47,033 bases of DNA, taken from assembly GCA_051453625.1 (NCBI GenBank), contig JBOZIK010000001.1, positions 216,857,349 through 216,904,381 of the forward strand, given 5' to 3'. The stretch is from Welwitschia mirabilis (lineage: Eukaryota > Gnetophyta > Gnetopsida > Welwitschiales). The translations under genes were made by a program, and so were the position numbers. Under the pieces are notes generated by a model. That model was not told where the DNA came from. It searched no databases and saw only the letters and a program-made list of their open reading frames with translations. Positions 11,765 to 22,343 of the stretch are shown here, piece after piece (positions within the stretch are counted from its first letter, which is position 1; the number at the start of each line of letters is the position of its first letter).

Positions 11765-11864
11765 NNNNNNNNNNNNNNNNNNNNNNNNNNNNNNNNNNNN
11801 NNNNNNNNNNNNNNNNNNNNNNNNNNNNNNNNNNNNNNNNNNNNNNNNNNNNNNNNNNNNNNNN
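11765..11864. other. Assembly gap (100 N)
   Basis: Exactly 100 N, a conventional placeholder for unknown length. It joins a gypsy gag remnant to the middle of a LINE reverse transcriptase, so the adjacency of the two is not proven. Confidence 0.95.
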
Positions 11865-11874
11865 TGATGATGCT

Positions 11875-12740
11875 TATCATGTTTATTTAGAAACTCTTAA
11901 AAATGGTTCTTTAGGGAAAAATCTAAATGTAGGCATTGCTAAATTTATTCATAAATCCGGTGATGCTTCTTTAATCAATAATTGGAGACCTATTACTCTA
12001 CTAAATACTCCTTACAAAATTATTACAATAGCTATAGCTAATAGGCTAAAAAATTTTATTCCTAATCTTATCAGAAAGAATAAAACAGGTTTTGTGAAAA
12101 ATAAATATATCTTAGACAATGTCATTATAGCAGTGGAAAGTATGAGTTGGGATTTTACTACTTCTAAAAAAGCTCTCTTGCTAAAACTAGATTTTTCAAA
12201 AGCTTATGATAAACTAGATTGGAACTATTTCTTGTCCCTTATCAAGCATCATCATCTTGGAAATGTTTTTGAAGATCATATTAAAATGCTTCTTTTAGAT
12301 GCAAGCTCTTTTATTTGTATTAATGGTCAATTCCCTCCACATATCAAGTTAGGTAGATCTATCAGACAAGGATGTTCTTTAACATCTTATCTTTTTATTA
12401 TTACAACAGATTCATTAGGAGCCATGCTCAATAATAAAGAGCATACCTCTATTCCTAAAGGAATCTTATTTTCTGATGGTTCTAGAGTCCTTTACAACCA
12501 ACTTATTGATGATACTTTCTTACTTTTAGAAAAGATTAAATAGAATTTACAAGATGCCCTAGATGTGATCTCTATTTATTGCAAGGCATCTGATTCCAAA
12601 ACTAATATGGACAAAACTCAAGCTATCAGAATTACTTTTTCGCCTCAACCTATGTGGTGTAATAATTTCCCTTTTAGCTGGCTTACATCTATAGATAAGT
12701 TTCTCTTCTAGGGATTCCACTAGCTCTTCAAGACCACCCT
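11875..12740 (+). pseudogene. LINE reverse transcriptase remnant, copy 2
   Basis: RT blocks appear in order: NNWRPITLLN near 11980, LLKLDFSKAYDKLDW near 12180, SIRQGCSLTSYLF near 12360, and the catalytic block near 12500. The last reads LIDDTFLLLE: both catalytic aspartates are kept but the preceding Tyr-Ala has become Leu-Ile. The frame 12094-12543 is open for 149 codons and is then closed by TAG where copy 1 also has one. RT copies the LINE RNA at the nicked target. Flanking frameshifts make this a pseudogene. Confidence 0.85.
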
Positions 12741-13571
12741 AACTCTCTTTGGCAAAATGTGATTGATAAGCTTTAGAACAAAATTCTTAAATAGGCTTCT
12801 AAACCTCTTTCTTTAGTAGGGAGATTAGTGAATACAAAACACATTCTAAGTGCTATTCCAATTTACTATGTTTTTTTATGGCTTCTTTTAAGAAAGCTGT
12901 ACATTCTATTAATAAGCTTCTTCCTTGTTACCTTTGGGGAGATAAGGAAAATCAGAAAAATTTTCATCGTGTGGATTGGAATTTTGTCTTTCACATAAAA
13001 CTAATGGAGGTCTTGGCATCCCATCCATCAGTAAGCAAGGGCATCTTCTAACTTTTAAATGGGTTATTCGATCTCTTCAAGCAAATGAAGCCTGAAAAAT
13101 ACTTTTTAGACATTACTTTTCTGAACGAAAAATTTCTTCTCCACCCCATTAGAAAATTCTCACTAGAGTAACTAGATAGTAAATAATGAAAATGTTAAGA
13201 TTCAAGGATCTTTCCTCTTCCAACAAATCTGAAGATGTTGGAATAAAGTTAAAATCTATCTCACCAAGAAGCCTTAAGAACTTTCTCAAGGAAATATGAA
13301 TCTTCACTCTCTTTGGTGGTCCCCCGCCTTTGAGCTTAACTCTTTACCATTAGCTCAGAATTTCAAGATTAGAGCTAGAGCACTTGTGCAAAAAAGGCCT
13401 TTTACACACAGGACAACTAGTAGTCAATAATCCAGGATCTCTTTCATTTAGCTGGCAAACCTATAAGGCCAAGTGGTAGTTTCAAATGAGAGATCTCCCC
13501 TTTCTGTGCCATGTGGAATCCATCTTAAACAATTACAACTGGCTCAATTATAATGACCCATGAATTAAAAA

Positions 13572-13910
13572 ATGTATCATTTCACTCTTTCAAAGGCTCA
13601 GGCTTGGTTGGAAAAGGGGTACAACCTCAAAATCCATATGAATAAAAAATGGAATATTGATTGGTCAGAAGACAAATGGAAAGCCTTGTTTCAGAAATTG
13701 TGGAAATTTAAAACTCAATCAAAGATTAAGCTTTTCTTTTGGTCTCTTTTACATCAAAGGTTACCTATTGGTAGATAGATTCAACATAATGGAGTTGCCC
13801 CTATACAATGTCCAAGTTGTAACAACACAGAATCTATTCAACATGTTTTTTGAGAATGTCAAGTGGCCAAGCAAATGTGGTCTTGGCTCTTCGACATGTT
13901 TGAAATGACT
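13572..13910 (+). pseudogene. LINE zf-RVT region, copy 2
   Basis: The first 68 codons are open and contain KWNIDWSEDKWKALFQKLW and KLFFWSLLHQRLPIGR. After a stop (TAG where Trp is expected) the similarity goes on with CPSCNNTESIQHVF and an ECQVAKQMW block. This is the C-terminal zf-RVT region of plant LINE ORF2 proteins, with its Cys/His ligands visible. Two or more nonsense changes separate the parts. Confidence 0.85.
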
Positions 13911-14180
13911 CACACTTATCCCTTTTCTATTCTTTTGCAAGATATTCTAAAAAATCAGCTTAAGGCTGGTTGGCACATTTTACTTTTAGAAAGTATGTTC
14001 TTTCGCTAGAAGCATCGTTGCCGAATTGCCACTTTTACTAGAGGAGATCAGCTTATCATCATTTCTTCAGTGAAGCTACAGTACAAAGTTGCCCAAGAAG
14101 TTCCAAGGGATCTCTTTCTTAATACCTTATAATCTAATGTTCACTAAATTGTAATTCTAGTTTTTTTGCCATCATCTCGA

Positions 14181-14560
14181 GGGGGTGCAATAGCCTTTTC
14201 TTCTTTTGGGGCTGTGTTAAAGTGTGGTTTCTTGATTAGGTTTGTATTGGACACTACAAATATGTTCAAGAAAAAGTATTCCAACCTTCACCTATAAACC
14301 GACAAAAGAAAAATCAACACTTACTCAAACTATATGAATAGTGTTTATCATTGAATCAAACAAACTATAATTTATTTAAATCATACTCCATTTCTAGATG
14401 GTTAATTAAGAAGGATGTTTAGTAGAAAGTGGTTTTCCTTGAGCCAATGGTTATGCCTAATACCGTGGGGTCTCTAGAGGGAAGGCATTTTATGTGTGAG
14501 ACTTCAAAATGCTTTTATAAACAAATCTACAAAATAAAAAATACAGCACTCACCCTCTTA
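14181..14560. other. Spacer between LINE and CYP51 promoter
   Basis: No open frame. The sequence loses LINE similarity around 14200 and becomes AT-rich. Distal promoter elements of CYP51 may lie here, but none could be named. Confidence 0.4.
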
Positions 14561-14564
14561 TGAA

Positions 14565-14570
14565 TATAAA
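14565..14570 (+). promoter_or_regulatory. Candidate TATA box of CYP51
   Basis: TATAAA within GAATATAAAATAATTC, 141 bases upstream of the ATG. Transcription would start near 14595-14605, giving a leader of about 110 bases without an upstream ATG. Positional inference only. Confidence 0.5.
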
Positions 14571-14710
14571 ATAATTCAACGAGAAATCCGCAGAGCGTGG
14601 AGATTTTTGGAGGCGCCAAGGGTGTCTCGACTCCAGTACAGGTTCGCCTTTGACGATAAATAACGACCAATTGCTCTGTAAGCGCAACAGTCCATCACCA
14701 GATCAATATA

Positions 14711-15187
14711 ATGGAGGTAAAGCTTTCTCAGATCGGTTATTTGCAGATTGCAGGTGTGGTTTTTGCGACGTTTTTGATTGCAAAGCTTTTAGCAAATGTC
14801 TTCGGCGTTTTGTCGCGAAAGAAGAAGAATTTGCCTCCGACAGTTAAGGCTTTGCCTCTGGTTGGAGGATTGGCGAGGTTTCTTAAAGGACCAATCGAAA
14901 TGATCAAGGAAGAGCATCCTAAGCTGGGAAGCGTTTTCACTGTAAAGCTTTTTAGTAAAAATATTACGTTTCTTATCGGACCAGAGGTGTCCCAACATTT
15001 CTTCAAGGCTCCGGAGGCCGATTTGAGCCAGCAAGAGGTTTATCGTTTCAATGTGCCTACCTTTGGCCCGGGGGTTGTGTTTGATGTTGATTATTCCGTT
15101 AGGCAGGAGCAATTTCGCTTCTTCACTGAGGCGCTTCGCGTTAGTAAACTCAAAAGCTATGTCGATCAGATGGTTATTGAAGCCGAG
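14711..15187 (+). CDS. CYP51G1: CYP51 exon 1
   Basis: 159 codons: membrane anchor, proline hinge, and the substrate-recognition block YRFNVPTFGPG with FTEALR following. It ends at a codon boundary (GAG) before GTTTGC; reading on would give Val-Cys-stop. The next codons in relatives (Asp-Tyr-Phe) are found at 16078, which fixes the donor. Confidence 0.93.
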
Positions 15188-17745
15188 GTTTGCTAATGTT
15201 TCATTTGTTCTTGCGTTTTGCTCTAGGTTTTATGCACGCCATTACAATTTGTGTCTGTATTACATTTATTCTTTTTCTTCCGTTATATCTTTCTGATTTT
15301 GTTTAAGTCTTTTTCCGAAAGCAATGTCATTTGATTTGAACGCTGGAAATGTGATTGATCTATTTTTCACTAAAATCTGCGTATTTATTCCATGCATTCT
15401 TGTTTAGTGATAGAGTTTCGTTATACGTTCCCGATATTAGTGAGATCTTTTCAGGAATGTAACATTATTTGATCGGCTGCCAATTGTATCGTTTTTGAGA
15501 TTTATTATCATTACTACTATTATTACTTTTACTTCGTTTACGGATTTTAGGTCGTTGCATAGAGCAAAGTGTGTGCTTTCGCGAAATATTTATCGAATTT
15601 CTTTTTGTTTTTGGACCTGTCGTCAGGAAAATTTATGTAGGGCTTCTAAAGTAGATCTTATTGGAATATTCTGGTTTCAGTTACCTTCGTAGCCGCTTAT
15701 AGTTGCATATAGTAAAATGCTTGTCTTCGTGAAATAGCATTGCCTCCTGAGATATAGATTCCGTACAACATCATTTTCGAGATTTGAAAAGTTGCAAAAA
15801 TTTTTTGCTTTCAACATTAATTGTTCTTTTTTCAATGTGTTAGCTTCATTTATTGATCCCCTTCGGTGGCGTAGATTAAAATGTAAGGTGTTCTATCACA
15901 TTGCTACGCTTGTTCTTTTGAACTTGTCCTCAGAAATATTTTTCCGAGATTTCTAACTTCACTAAATTTTTGTTGTTCGAAACCAACCTTTCCTGTTTTT
16001 TAACCAATGCTTATTGATTATCTTGTCATTTTTGTTTCCATGATTCATTGGTCGGATGTTATTTTCTTTCAAATCAGGATTATTTCTCCAAGTGGGGAGA
16101 AAATGGTGTTGTCGATCTAAAGTACGAGTTGGAACATCTAATCATCCTCACAGCCAGCAGATGTCTTCTTGGAAGGGAAGTGAGAGACAAATTGTTTGAT
16201 GATGTATCTAGTCTTTTCCACGATCTTGACAATGGAATGCTTCCAGTTAGCGTCGTCTTTCCATACCTGCCTATTCCTGCTCATCGGCGTAGAGACAAAG
16301 CACGGAAGAGACTGGCTGATATATTCACTAAGATTATTCAAGAACGAAAACGCGACGGTACTATGGAGGCAGACATGCTGCAATCGTTTATTGATTCGAA
16401 ATACAAAGATGGTCGTCCAACAACTGAGGGAGAAATAACTGGACTTCTGATAGCTGCTCTTTTTGCCGGCCAACATACTAGTTCAATAACATCAACATGG
16501 ACAGGAGCGTATCTTCTAAGGTAATTCTGCGAATTTAAAATCGGGATGGCGTTTTTGGGAATTTTTAATGCAGTTATTGTAGTTCCTTTTATTCATCATT
16601 AGATTAGGCTCATGCCTTTTTGTTGTCTACGTGAATAAAAATTTCCCATTAGTTTCTGTTTAAAGCCAAATCTGGCCTCTACTTCGTGTATTTTTACATT
16701 CCAACTCACTTCGTGTTTTAGGCTTTCAAGCATCTTTCTTTTCTTTATTTCTTTGTCCTCGACATATTGCATATGTCCAAGCCGTTTCAGTCTACCCTCA
16801 ATATCTGTACTCTTATTTACATACCCTAAACTTCCTCGGATGTACCTATTTCTAATCCTATACTGTTTTGTTGCAACCACAGGTCCACCTATGCGTACTC
16901 ATCTGTGGTACATGCATCTTTGTTTGTTCCTCTTTTTTTTTTTAAACTGCCCAACATTCTACTCCATACGTGGTTACAGGTCTTCTTATTATTTCATAAA
17001 ACAATCCATCAAGTGTAACTGTTATTTTCATTTTATTCTGAAACCTTGCAATCTGCCGTTATGAGCAATTTAACTTTCTAAGCCTAACTTCGTTTGCATG
17101 TATGAGTCTGCTGTAACTGGGCTTTAGGGGATTAAAATGTTGAAAAATCTGACAATGCAATGACTGAAAAATGATTTGTGCCTGGGCAGCGACCCCAAGT
17201 TTATGCAATCTGTTTTGGAAGAGCAGAAAAATGTCATGAGGAATCATGGAGATAGAGTGGATCAGGACATTCTGGGTGAGATGGATGTTCTTTATAGATG
17301 CATCAAAGAAGCGTTGAGGTTGCATCCGCCGTTGATTCTTCTTCTTCGACAGAACCACAAAGATTTCACCGTCACAACCAGAGATGAAAATCATTACGTG
17401 ATCCCCAAAGGGCCTATTGTTGCCACATCTCCGTATTACTCGAACAGACTACCTCACATATATAAAAATCCAGATATTTATGATCCAGATCGTTTTGCTC
17501 CTGGTCGGGAAGAAGACAAGGTTGCAGGCACATTTTCATATATTTCATTCGGTGGAGGAAGACATGGGTGTCTGGGGGAGCCTTTTGCCTACCTTCAAAT
17601 CAAAGCTATATGGAGTCACTTGCTAAGAAATTTTGAGTTTGAACTCGTTTCTCCGTTCCCTGAAATTGATTGGAATGCCATGGTTGTTGGTGTCAAGGAT
17701 AAGGTTATGGTTCGCTATAAAAGGCGACGTCTGTCTGTTGAATGA
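14711..17745 (+). CDS. CYP51G1: Obtusifoliol 14-alpha-demethylase, CYP51G (three exons)
   Basis: Joining 14711-15187, 16078-16520 and 17190-17745 gives 1476 bases: 491 codons plus TGA, close to the usual plant CYP51 length. The enzyme is an ER-membrane P450 that removes the 14-alpha-methyl group of obtusifoliol in phytosterol synthesis, using electrons from P450 reductase. Visible marks: N-terminal anchor (residues about 9-34), LPPTV hinge (41-45), the CYP51 block YRFNVPTFGPG in the B'/C region, I-helix AGQHTSS (289-295, with the CYP51-type His in place of the usual acidic residue), EALR (347-350, ExxR), PDRF (406-409) and heme loop FGGGRHGCLG (427-436, Cys434). The start ATG has A at -3 and G at +4. 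Both introns have GT...AG ends and splicing restores family-like sequence. No lesion was seen. It is the only intact gene in the window; subfamily G1 follows from the plant context. Confidence 0.95.
15188..16077 (+). other. CYP51 intron 1 (phase 0, 890 bases)
   Basis: GTTTGC donor and a pyrimidine-rich TTTTCTTTCAAATCAG acceptor. The interior is T-rich, as plant introns are. No element fragment was recognised inside. Confidence 0.9.
16078..16520 (+). CDS. CYP51G1: CYP51 exon 2
   Basis: 147 full codons plus two bases (residues 160-306 and part of 307). Contains LIILTASRCLLG, the FPYLPIPAHRRRD segment and the I-helix AGQHTSS. It starts DYFSKWGENG right after the acceptor and ends AG before GTAATT, so codon 307 is split AG/C (Ser). 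Confidence 0.93.
16521..17189 (+). other. CYP51 intron 2 (phase 2, 669 bases)
   Basis: GTAATT donor and GCCTGGGCAG acceptor; the acceptor has an unusually poor pyrimidine tract. About 290 bases of its middle are an antisense non-LTR retrotransposon fragment, described separately. The split codon AG/C and downstream DPKFMQSVLEEQ align in length with plant CYP51 without any gap. Confidence 0.88.
16755..17045 (-). mobile_element. Antisense non-LTR RT fragment in CYP51 intron 2
   Basis: Read on the minus strand, pieces in neighbouring frames spell the C-terminal region of plant non-LTR (RTE-like) reverse transcriptases, in family order: LFYEIIRRPVTTYGVECWAV (about 17007-16945), KMHVPQMSTHRWTCGCNK (about 16917-16865), RIRNRYIRGSLG, and RLKRLGHMQY (ending near 16764). 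The last parts correspond to the RIRNEDIR...RLRWFGHV pattern. Stops and frameshifts show an old dead insertion. Its ends and any target-site duplication could not be fixed. A different LINE type from the two L1 copies upstream. Confidence 0.8.
17190..17745 (+). CDS. CYP51G1: CYP51 exon 3
   Basis: Completes Ser307 and encodes residues 308-491 and TGA. Carries the K-helix EALR, the PDRF motif and the heme loop with Cys434 (codon 17569-17571). The C-terminus ends RYKRRRLSVE. The acceptor at 17187-17189 was chosen because it keeps the frame and the expected length between AYLL and EEQKN. Confidence 0.94.
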
Positions 17746-18430
17746 TGTGTATTTATTCTTGTTGTAATGTTTTTTTATCCTGCTGAGTTGATTATTGTAG
17801 AGTTTTTTGAGTGGATGGTTTCAGTTGTAACCTTGAGCTCATGACAACAATGCTTCTTTGAGATGGAAGCGTTTTAGATTTGAAGTGAATTTTTGACTTG
17901 AATGGTTTGTGGCAAGTCAACTTTCATAGATTCCTTATTACAAAATTAGTATTGACAAGGATTGGCAATGCTGCTTCGGTGTTGTCTGCATTTGCGATAT
18001 TTCTCCCTTTGGAGCCATAAACGAGTGCTTTTTGTTTATTTCTATAATTTGTAACTGAATTCAGAATCTGTGGATTGTAGTTGACATTATTTGGATCTGG
18101 ATCCTAAGATATTGTCTACGTAAATCTTGGAATCACCATAAGCACGGAAATCATGCACTTAGAGCAGCAAGATTGTCTAAAATCACGCTCAATTAGGGGA
18201 ATAGTGAGAGTTGGAGAAGCAAAAACCACCCTTTGTCAATTTCTACTACTAAATAAGCTTATATTAGTTCGAGTTGCTACAACAATTGTTAAGTTTTCAG
18301 CATTTTCTGGTGCCCCTTCAGTTTGATTTTCCATTGTGAAGTTCCATTGTAGTCCCACCGGGGGCTACTTTGACTTGAGGAGGTGCTGCAGAACTTGTCT
18401 TGATAAGGTCCCCAGAATGCGCTCACAAGA
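17746..18430 (+). other. 3' flank of CYP51
   Basis: T-rich sequence with TTGTAA and TTTGTAAC-like words typical of plant 3' ends (about 17760-17770 and 18048), but no single clear polyadenylation signal. No other gene is visible. Confidence 0.4.
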
Positions 18431-18440
18431 TACATACTCA

Positions 18441-18600
18441 AGGTCCAAATTCTCGTACAAATCCTCTGAAAAGTTTTGTGAATAGCATCAATGCTTTCTC
18501 TTCAGTTAGTCTGTTCCCCGGAATAAAGCAATACATATAACCAGTTGTCAGGTCTTGGGCATTCTATCCTGGTTTACCCATTTTGATCCTTAGCCCTAAT
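18441..18600 (-). pseudogene. Minus-strand coding-like fragment, unknown protein
   Basis: On the minus strand a frame of about 42 codons without stops reads NAQDLTTGYMYCFIPGNR and then LTEEKALMLFTKLFRGFVRE, with a stop just before it and a frameshift or end after FGP. The amino-acid make-up looks like a real folded protein (an aromatic strand followed by an amphipathic helix), and the region is less AT-rich than its neighbours. I do not recognise the family. It is too short and broken to be a working gene; it may be a processed gene relic or an element fragment. Confidence 0.25.
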
Positions 18601-19243
18601 GACTTTTTCTAGACACGAGTGATGTGGCTAGATAATACGTCTTTAAGACGAACTTGTCAAACTAGACAAGATCGCAACCTCATGCGCGTCGGAAAAGGTC
18701 ATTCTCTACCATCACGGTGCACATGGTAGCTTCCATGGACCTTTCTTACCCTATGATTTTACCTTACGAGTCTGGTTATATTTGTTGTTGGATGTATGCT
18801 GTATGTATAGTCACGCCATACGTGTCGTTGCAGCTCGAGTAACCATTATGCATTATCATGTTGTATATAATTATCCATTAGGAATGCTTAAGGAAGGCAG
18901 ATAGCTGAAACAAAATATATCGCGTCATATATGCACTCTTTTTGTTAAGGGTGTTGCGATTTCTAATTGAGTGATTCTGCTCAAATTTTGTGCGTGACAG
19001 TGATAGCGATTGCAGAGTTTCAATTATTTTTTTCACGAGACTTCTTTGGGCGGTGATAAAGACGCATGCTATTTAGCACAAGTGACCATGTGGGTTAAAA
19101 CTCTCTCTGATAAAAAGGCTTGGAGTAAGAAATTGACGTTTGTAAGGCTATCTGAGAAAGTATATAATTGGATAAACAACTTGCAAAGGCTGATGAGTTA
19201 AAGACACATATTTGTTGGACGGTATCATGCAAGGTATTGAATC
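18601..19243. other. No feature recognised
   Basis: Slightly more GC than the rest of the intergenic DNA up to about 18840, then AT-rich. A 63-codon frame at 19010-19201 has no similarity I recognise and is not called. Confidence 0.35.
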
Positions 19244-19325
19244 TAGAATACTTTTGAGGACAAGTATATTATGGATCTATTGGTAGAATACTTTTGAGGA
19301 CACAATATATAATGGATCTATTGGA
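19244..19325. repeat. Two-unit ~40 bp tandem duplication
   Basis: TAGAATACTTTTGAGGACA followed by an AT stretch and ATGGATCTATTGG occurs twice head to tail (19244-19283 and 19284-19325). A weaker third echo (ATAGATCTATTGGA) follows near 19346. Confidence 0.75.
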
Positions 19326-21882
19326 TGAGAGAAATGTAGATAATCTTATAGATCTATTGGAAGAGAGAGATGTATATGGCACAAACTTGAAGCATATGGA
19401 TAGGAAAAATGAAGAGTACTAGTTGACAAGTAAACTAAAAGAAATTAACCAAGCTATTAATTGTAATGTCTCATTTTCTTCATATTTGTTCAATTTTGTA
19501 AATTTAATTCGCATATAATATTTATTATTTAAAAATATCTTGCGTTCAAAATTTGTGAGTATGCTTGTCTTTAGGAATTTGAAATCATTCTGCTGTTTTG
19601 ATTGTAAATAATAGAATCTTATTTGTAAAATAATGGAATCTCATTCCTTCTTTACATGTTTGGATTTAAAGACACCAAGGAAGATAAATTATTTTTGTTG
19701 ACATTCTTTTCCTAATGTTATTCAATAAAGTCTGTTTATTTAGATTCTCCCCACTTCCTTGAATTACTTTTGGATAACCACTTCAAATTTGGTTAGGATC
19801 TCCATTCAAAATTTCTATTGGAGACCAAATCTTTTTGGGGAAAATCCAACCTTTGTTTTGAGTTGCTAAGAAAATATTTTTAGAAGCTTTTGATATTTAC
19901 AAGATTTTGAGCAAAAGCAACAAATCAATACATCTGCAAAGGCATTCATTTGGCTTTCATATAGCATAATATCATATTGGCCTTACTATTTTACTCTAAA
20001 TCTTGTCCAACTAATCTTGTTCTCAAATATTTTCAATTTTCCTTCACTAGTGTTTTCCAAACTAAGAGCCCAAATTAGAAACCCATGTAAAATAGTTGGT
20101 TAGACAAGTACAAAAACTTGCCTGGAGGTATTCCAATATGTGATATTTTCTTTTTGTATTTGCTTTTGCATGCAAATAATGCTATTTTTTACACAAATCA
20201 CATGAGATGCATCTATATTTAGAAGGAAATGGCTGGCCATTCTTTTAGATGATAGCTATGATAATAAAATAAGATGTTCTATGACAAAATAGCAAATTCT
20301 ATTTCACAATAAAGTAATTAGTTACATGTTTATGGAATGCCCATGACACCCTTTAATTTAGAGCCCATGGTGGACTTTGTGTTGAACTTAGAAAATTCAA
20401 ATTAGACCTCTTGCATCATTCTAACTTAAGACCTAAGTATTATAGGGTTTCATTTCTGAAAATTACATAGAAAAAATGCCTTCACTTACATAGGCGCAAT
20501 CATTTTTTAGCTAATTCAATAAATAACCTATTATTTTGAAGGCGGAACAGAGTTTGACACATCCTAGTTGATTGCAACACAAATTCTATCATTTAGTACA
20601 AAAAGTATACCCTACAAACTTGACTATATATAAAATAACCCTACTATTTAAGCCTTTATTTCCAACTTGGAAAATACAACTTTGAACCTTAAAGATCGAA
20701 AGTTATAAAGCTTAAAAAATAATAATTCTAATGAATTTAATTACTTTCTGATTTTCTAAAGATGCTTCTATATCACATAGTTGGTATGAAGCATATAAAT
20801 AAGATCAATGATGATATTCATATAAAATACCATTTTCCCAACCTTTAAAATCATCTAAAGTAAAAGAAAAATCTTTTAAGGACAAAAATTTGAAAAGCAC
20901 TTCAAAACTTCCTTCTCAAGCATGTTTGCAACTTTTGCAACAATATAATGAACACCCAAAAGACAAAGTTAGCTTGTATTAAGTCTAGGTATTAGAATTG
21001 CAGTAGGATAATAGACTTCTTTACATTAAAATACCTCAATACAAAAGATAAATTTAAAAAAAAATGTTTAAGAGTTGAAATTAATATGTTTGTGTTGATA
21101 CATAAATTTATTCAATTTTACACTTATCTGCATTTGATTTATGACCACAACAATGATGATTATACTTATCTATACATAATGTCATGATATTTACAAAATT
21201 GCTAATTATTAAACCTTATGTTGTATTTCACAGGGACTTTGTGATTCTAGCCAATGTCTTCCAAACCACTTCACCAAGAGGCTTTAGAGTTGCGATGGAA
21301 CTTTTTGTGGTGGTGCTATAATGGAATTTGGAGTTAAAACTTTTTGGAGCATTCTAGATTGTTCCAGAAAATTATATTATCACAATTGGTGATAATATCT
21401 CCTATTTACCACTTTGTTTTCTGTGTTTACTTGATGAAGCTTGTATCATATTTAAAATATTATTTTCAAGTCATAATTATGATTTTAAACTTTAATACTA
21501 ATATTAGATACTCTTTATGGAAAAACATTCTAATTACATTAATTTAGGTTAGTTATATTGCATCTAAATTTTTGGTGTCATTGCTATTACAATAAGTGAT
21601 AAATATATTTAAGCACAATTTTTAATTATTTTATTTTTCTAACAAATTTTTTTCCCATCTAAGTCTAAAGTCCCAAGTATATGTTATACACTTTAACTCA
21701 AGTCTAAGAGATATGAATTACATTTAAGGTAAGTTAATTGCAAAGTAAAACTTCTTTAAAGGCCTTAGGCCTAAACTCATCAAGCATTGAGATACTTTTC
21801 TATTTTCTTTACTTTTTTTTTAATTATGAAAATCACAATTTGATTATCATTTGTTTCTCTTATTACATGATATTTTTTTAGA
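19326..21882. other. AT-rich DNA with no recognised feature
   Basis: About 2.5 kb without convincing open frames, element domains or repeats. It is probably old decayed repeat DNA, but nothing in it names a family. Confidence 0.4.
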
Positions 21883-22012
21883 GGGCAAACTAGATAGGTA
21901 GGTATGTGTCACACAAATGCTCAATGGCAGTTGGACTCATGCAAATTATATGCCCCTGCCAATGCAGGGGCTTGAACTAAGACCTCACCATAGTGGCAAT
22001 CAATCTTGAACT
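21883..22012 (+). repeat. Repeat family R1, copy 1, with perfect hairpin
   Basis: Starts TAGATAGGTAGGTATGTGTC, then TCAATGGCAGTTGGACTCATG, then a perfect inverted repeat GCCCCTGC-CAAT-GCAGGGGC at 21952-21971, followed by TTGAACTAAGACCTCACC. The same order of words recurs at 22220-22343 and in part after the gap at 22717. It could be the end of a mobile element; it is not a tRNA gene. Confidence 0.6.
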
Positions 22013-22219
22013 ATTGTTATATGATTTTTGTTAGATATACTTTATTACTTTTTTAGTAATTTAAAAAATTAAGTAGATTTAATATTTTCTTTTTACTTTT
22101 TGAAATTTCTAGAAAACCAAATTTATTATTTTCTCTCTCCTCTATATAGTTATTTTACCATTTGTGATAATTATTTTTCTCGGTGTGATTATACAAATCA
22201 ATTAACTCTTGAGTCCCTT

Positions 22220-22343
22220 TATATGGAGGTAGGGTTAGGTAGGTAGTATGTGTCGCATCATGTCCAATGGTAGTTAGGCCTAAGGCCTATGGAAACTTCA
22301 ACTTTACTCCCTTGCTAGTGTGAGGGTTCAACTACAAATATGT
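22220..22343 (+). repeat. Repeat family R1, copy 2
   Basis: Same order as copy 1: TAGGTAGGTAGTATGTGTCGC, TCCAATGGTAGTTAGGCCTA, then a degenerate hairpin CCCTTGCTAGTGTGAGGG and TTCAACTAC. It is cut by the assembly gap. Confidence 0.6.

Larger units (their letters stand above)
11865..14180 (+). mobile_element. Second L1-type LINE (copy 2), 3' part
   Basis: The sequence starts inside the reverse transcriptase and runs through the zf-RVT region to a tail ending near the CTCGAGGGGGTGC at 14177. It is collinear with copy 1 from 6820 onward and in the same orientation. It is less decayed: about 150 RT codons remain open. The 5' part is lost in or beyond the gap. It ends roughly 0.5 kb upstream of the CYP51 start codon; the exact 3' end and any poly(A) tail were not resolved. 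Confidence 0.85.

Noticed and set aside
14650-14847. 65-codon plus-strand frame overlapping the CYP51 start
   Set aside because: It begins at TTG, not ATG, and is an out-of-frame shadow of exon 1. There is no upstream ATG in the presumed leader.
14737-15112. Two minus-strand frames of 89 and 107 codons under CYP51 exon 1
   Set aside because: Antisense shadows of a conserved coding exon; no own family resemblance.
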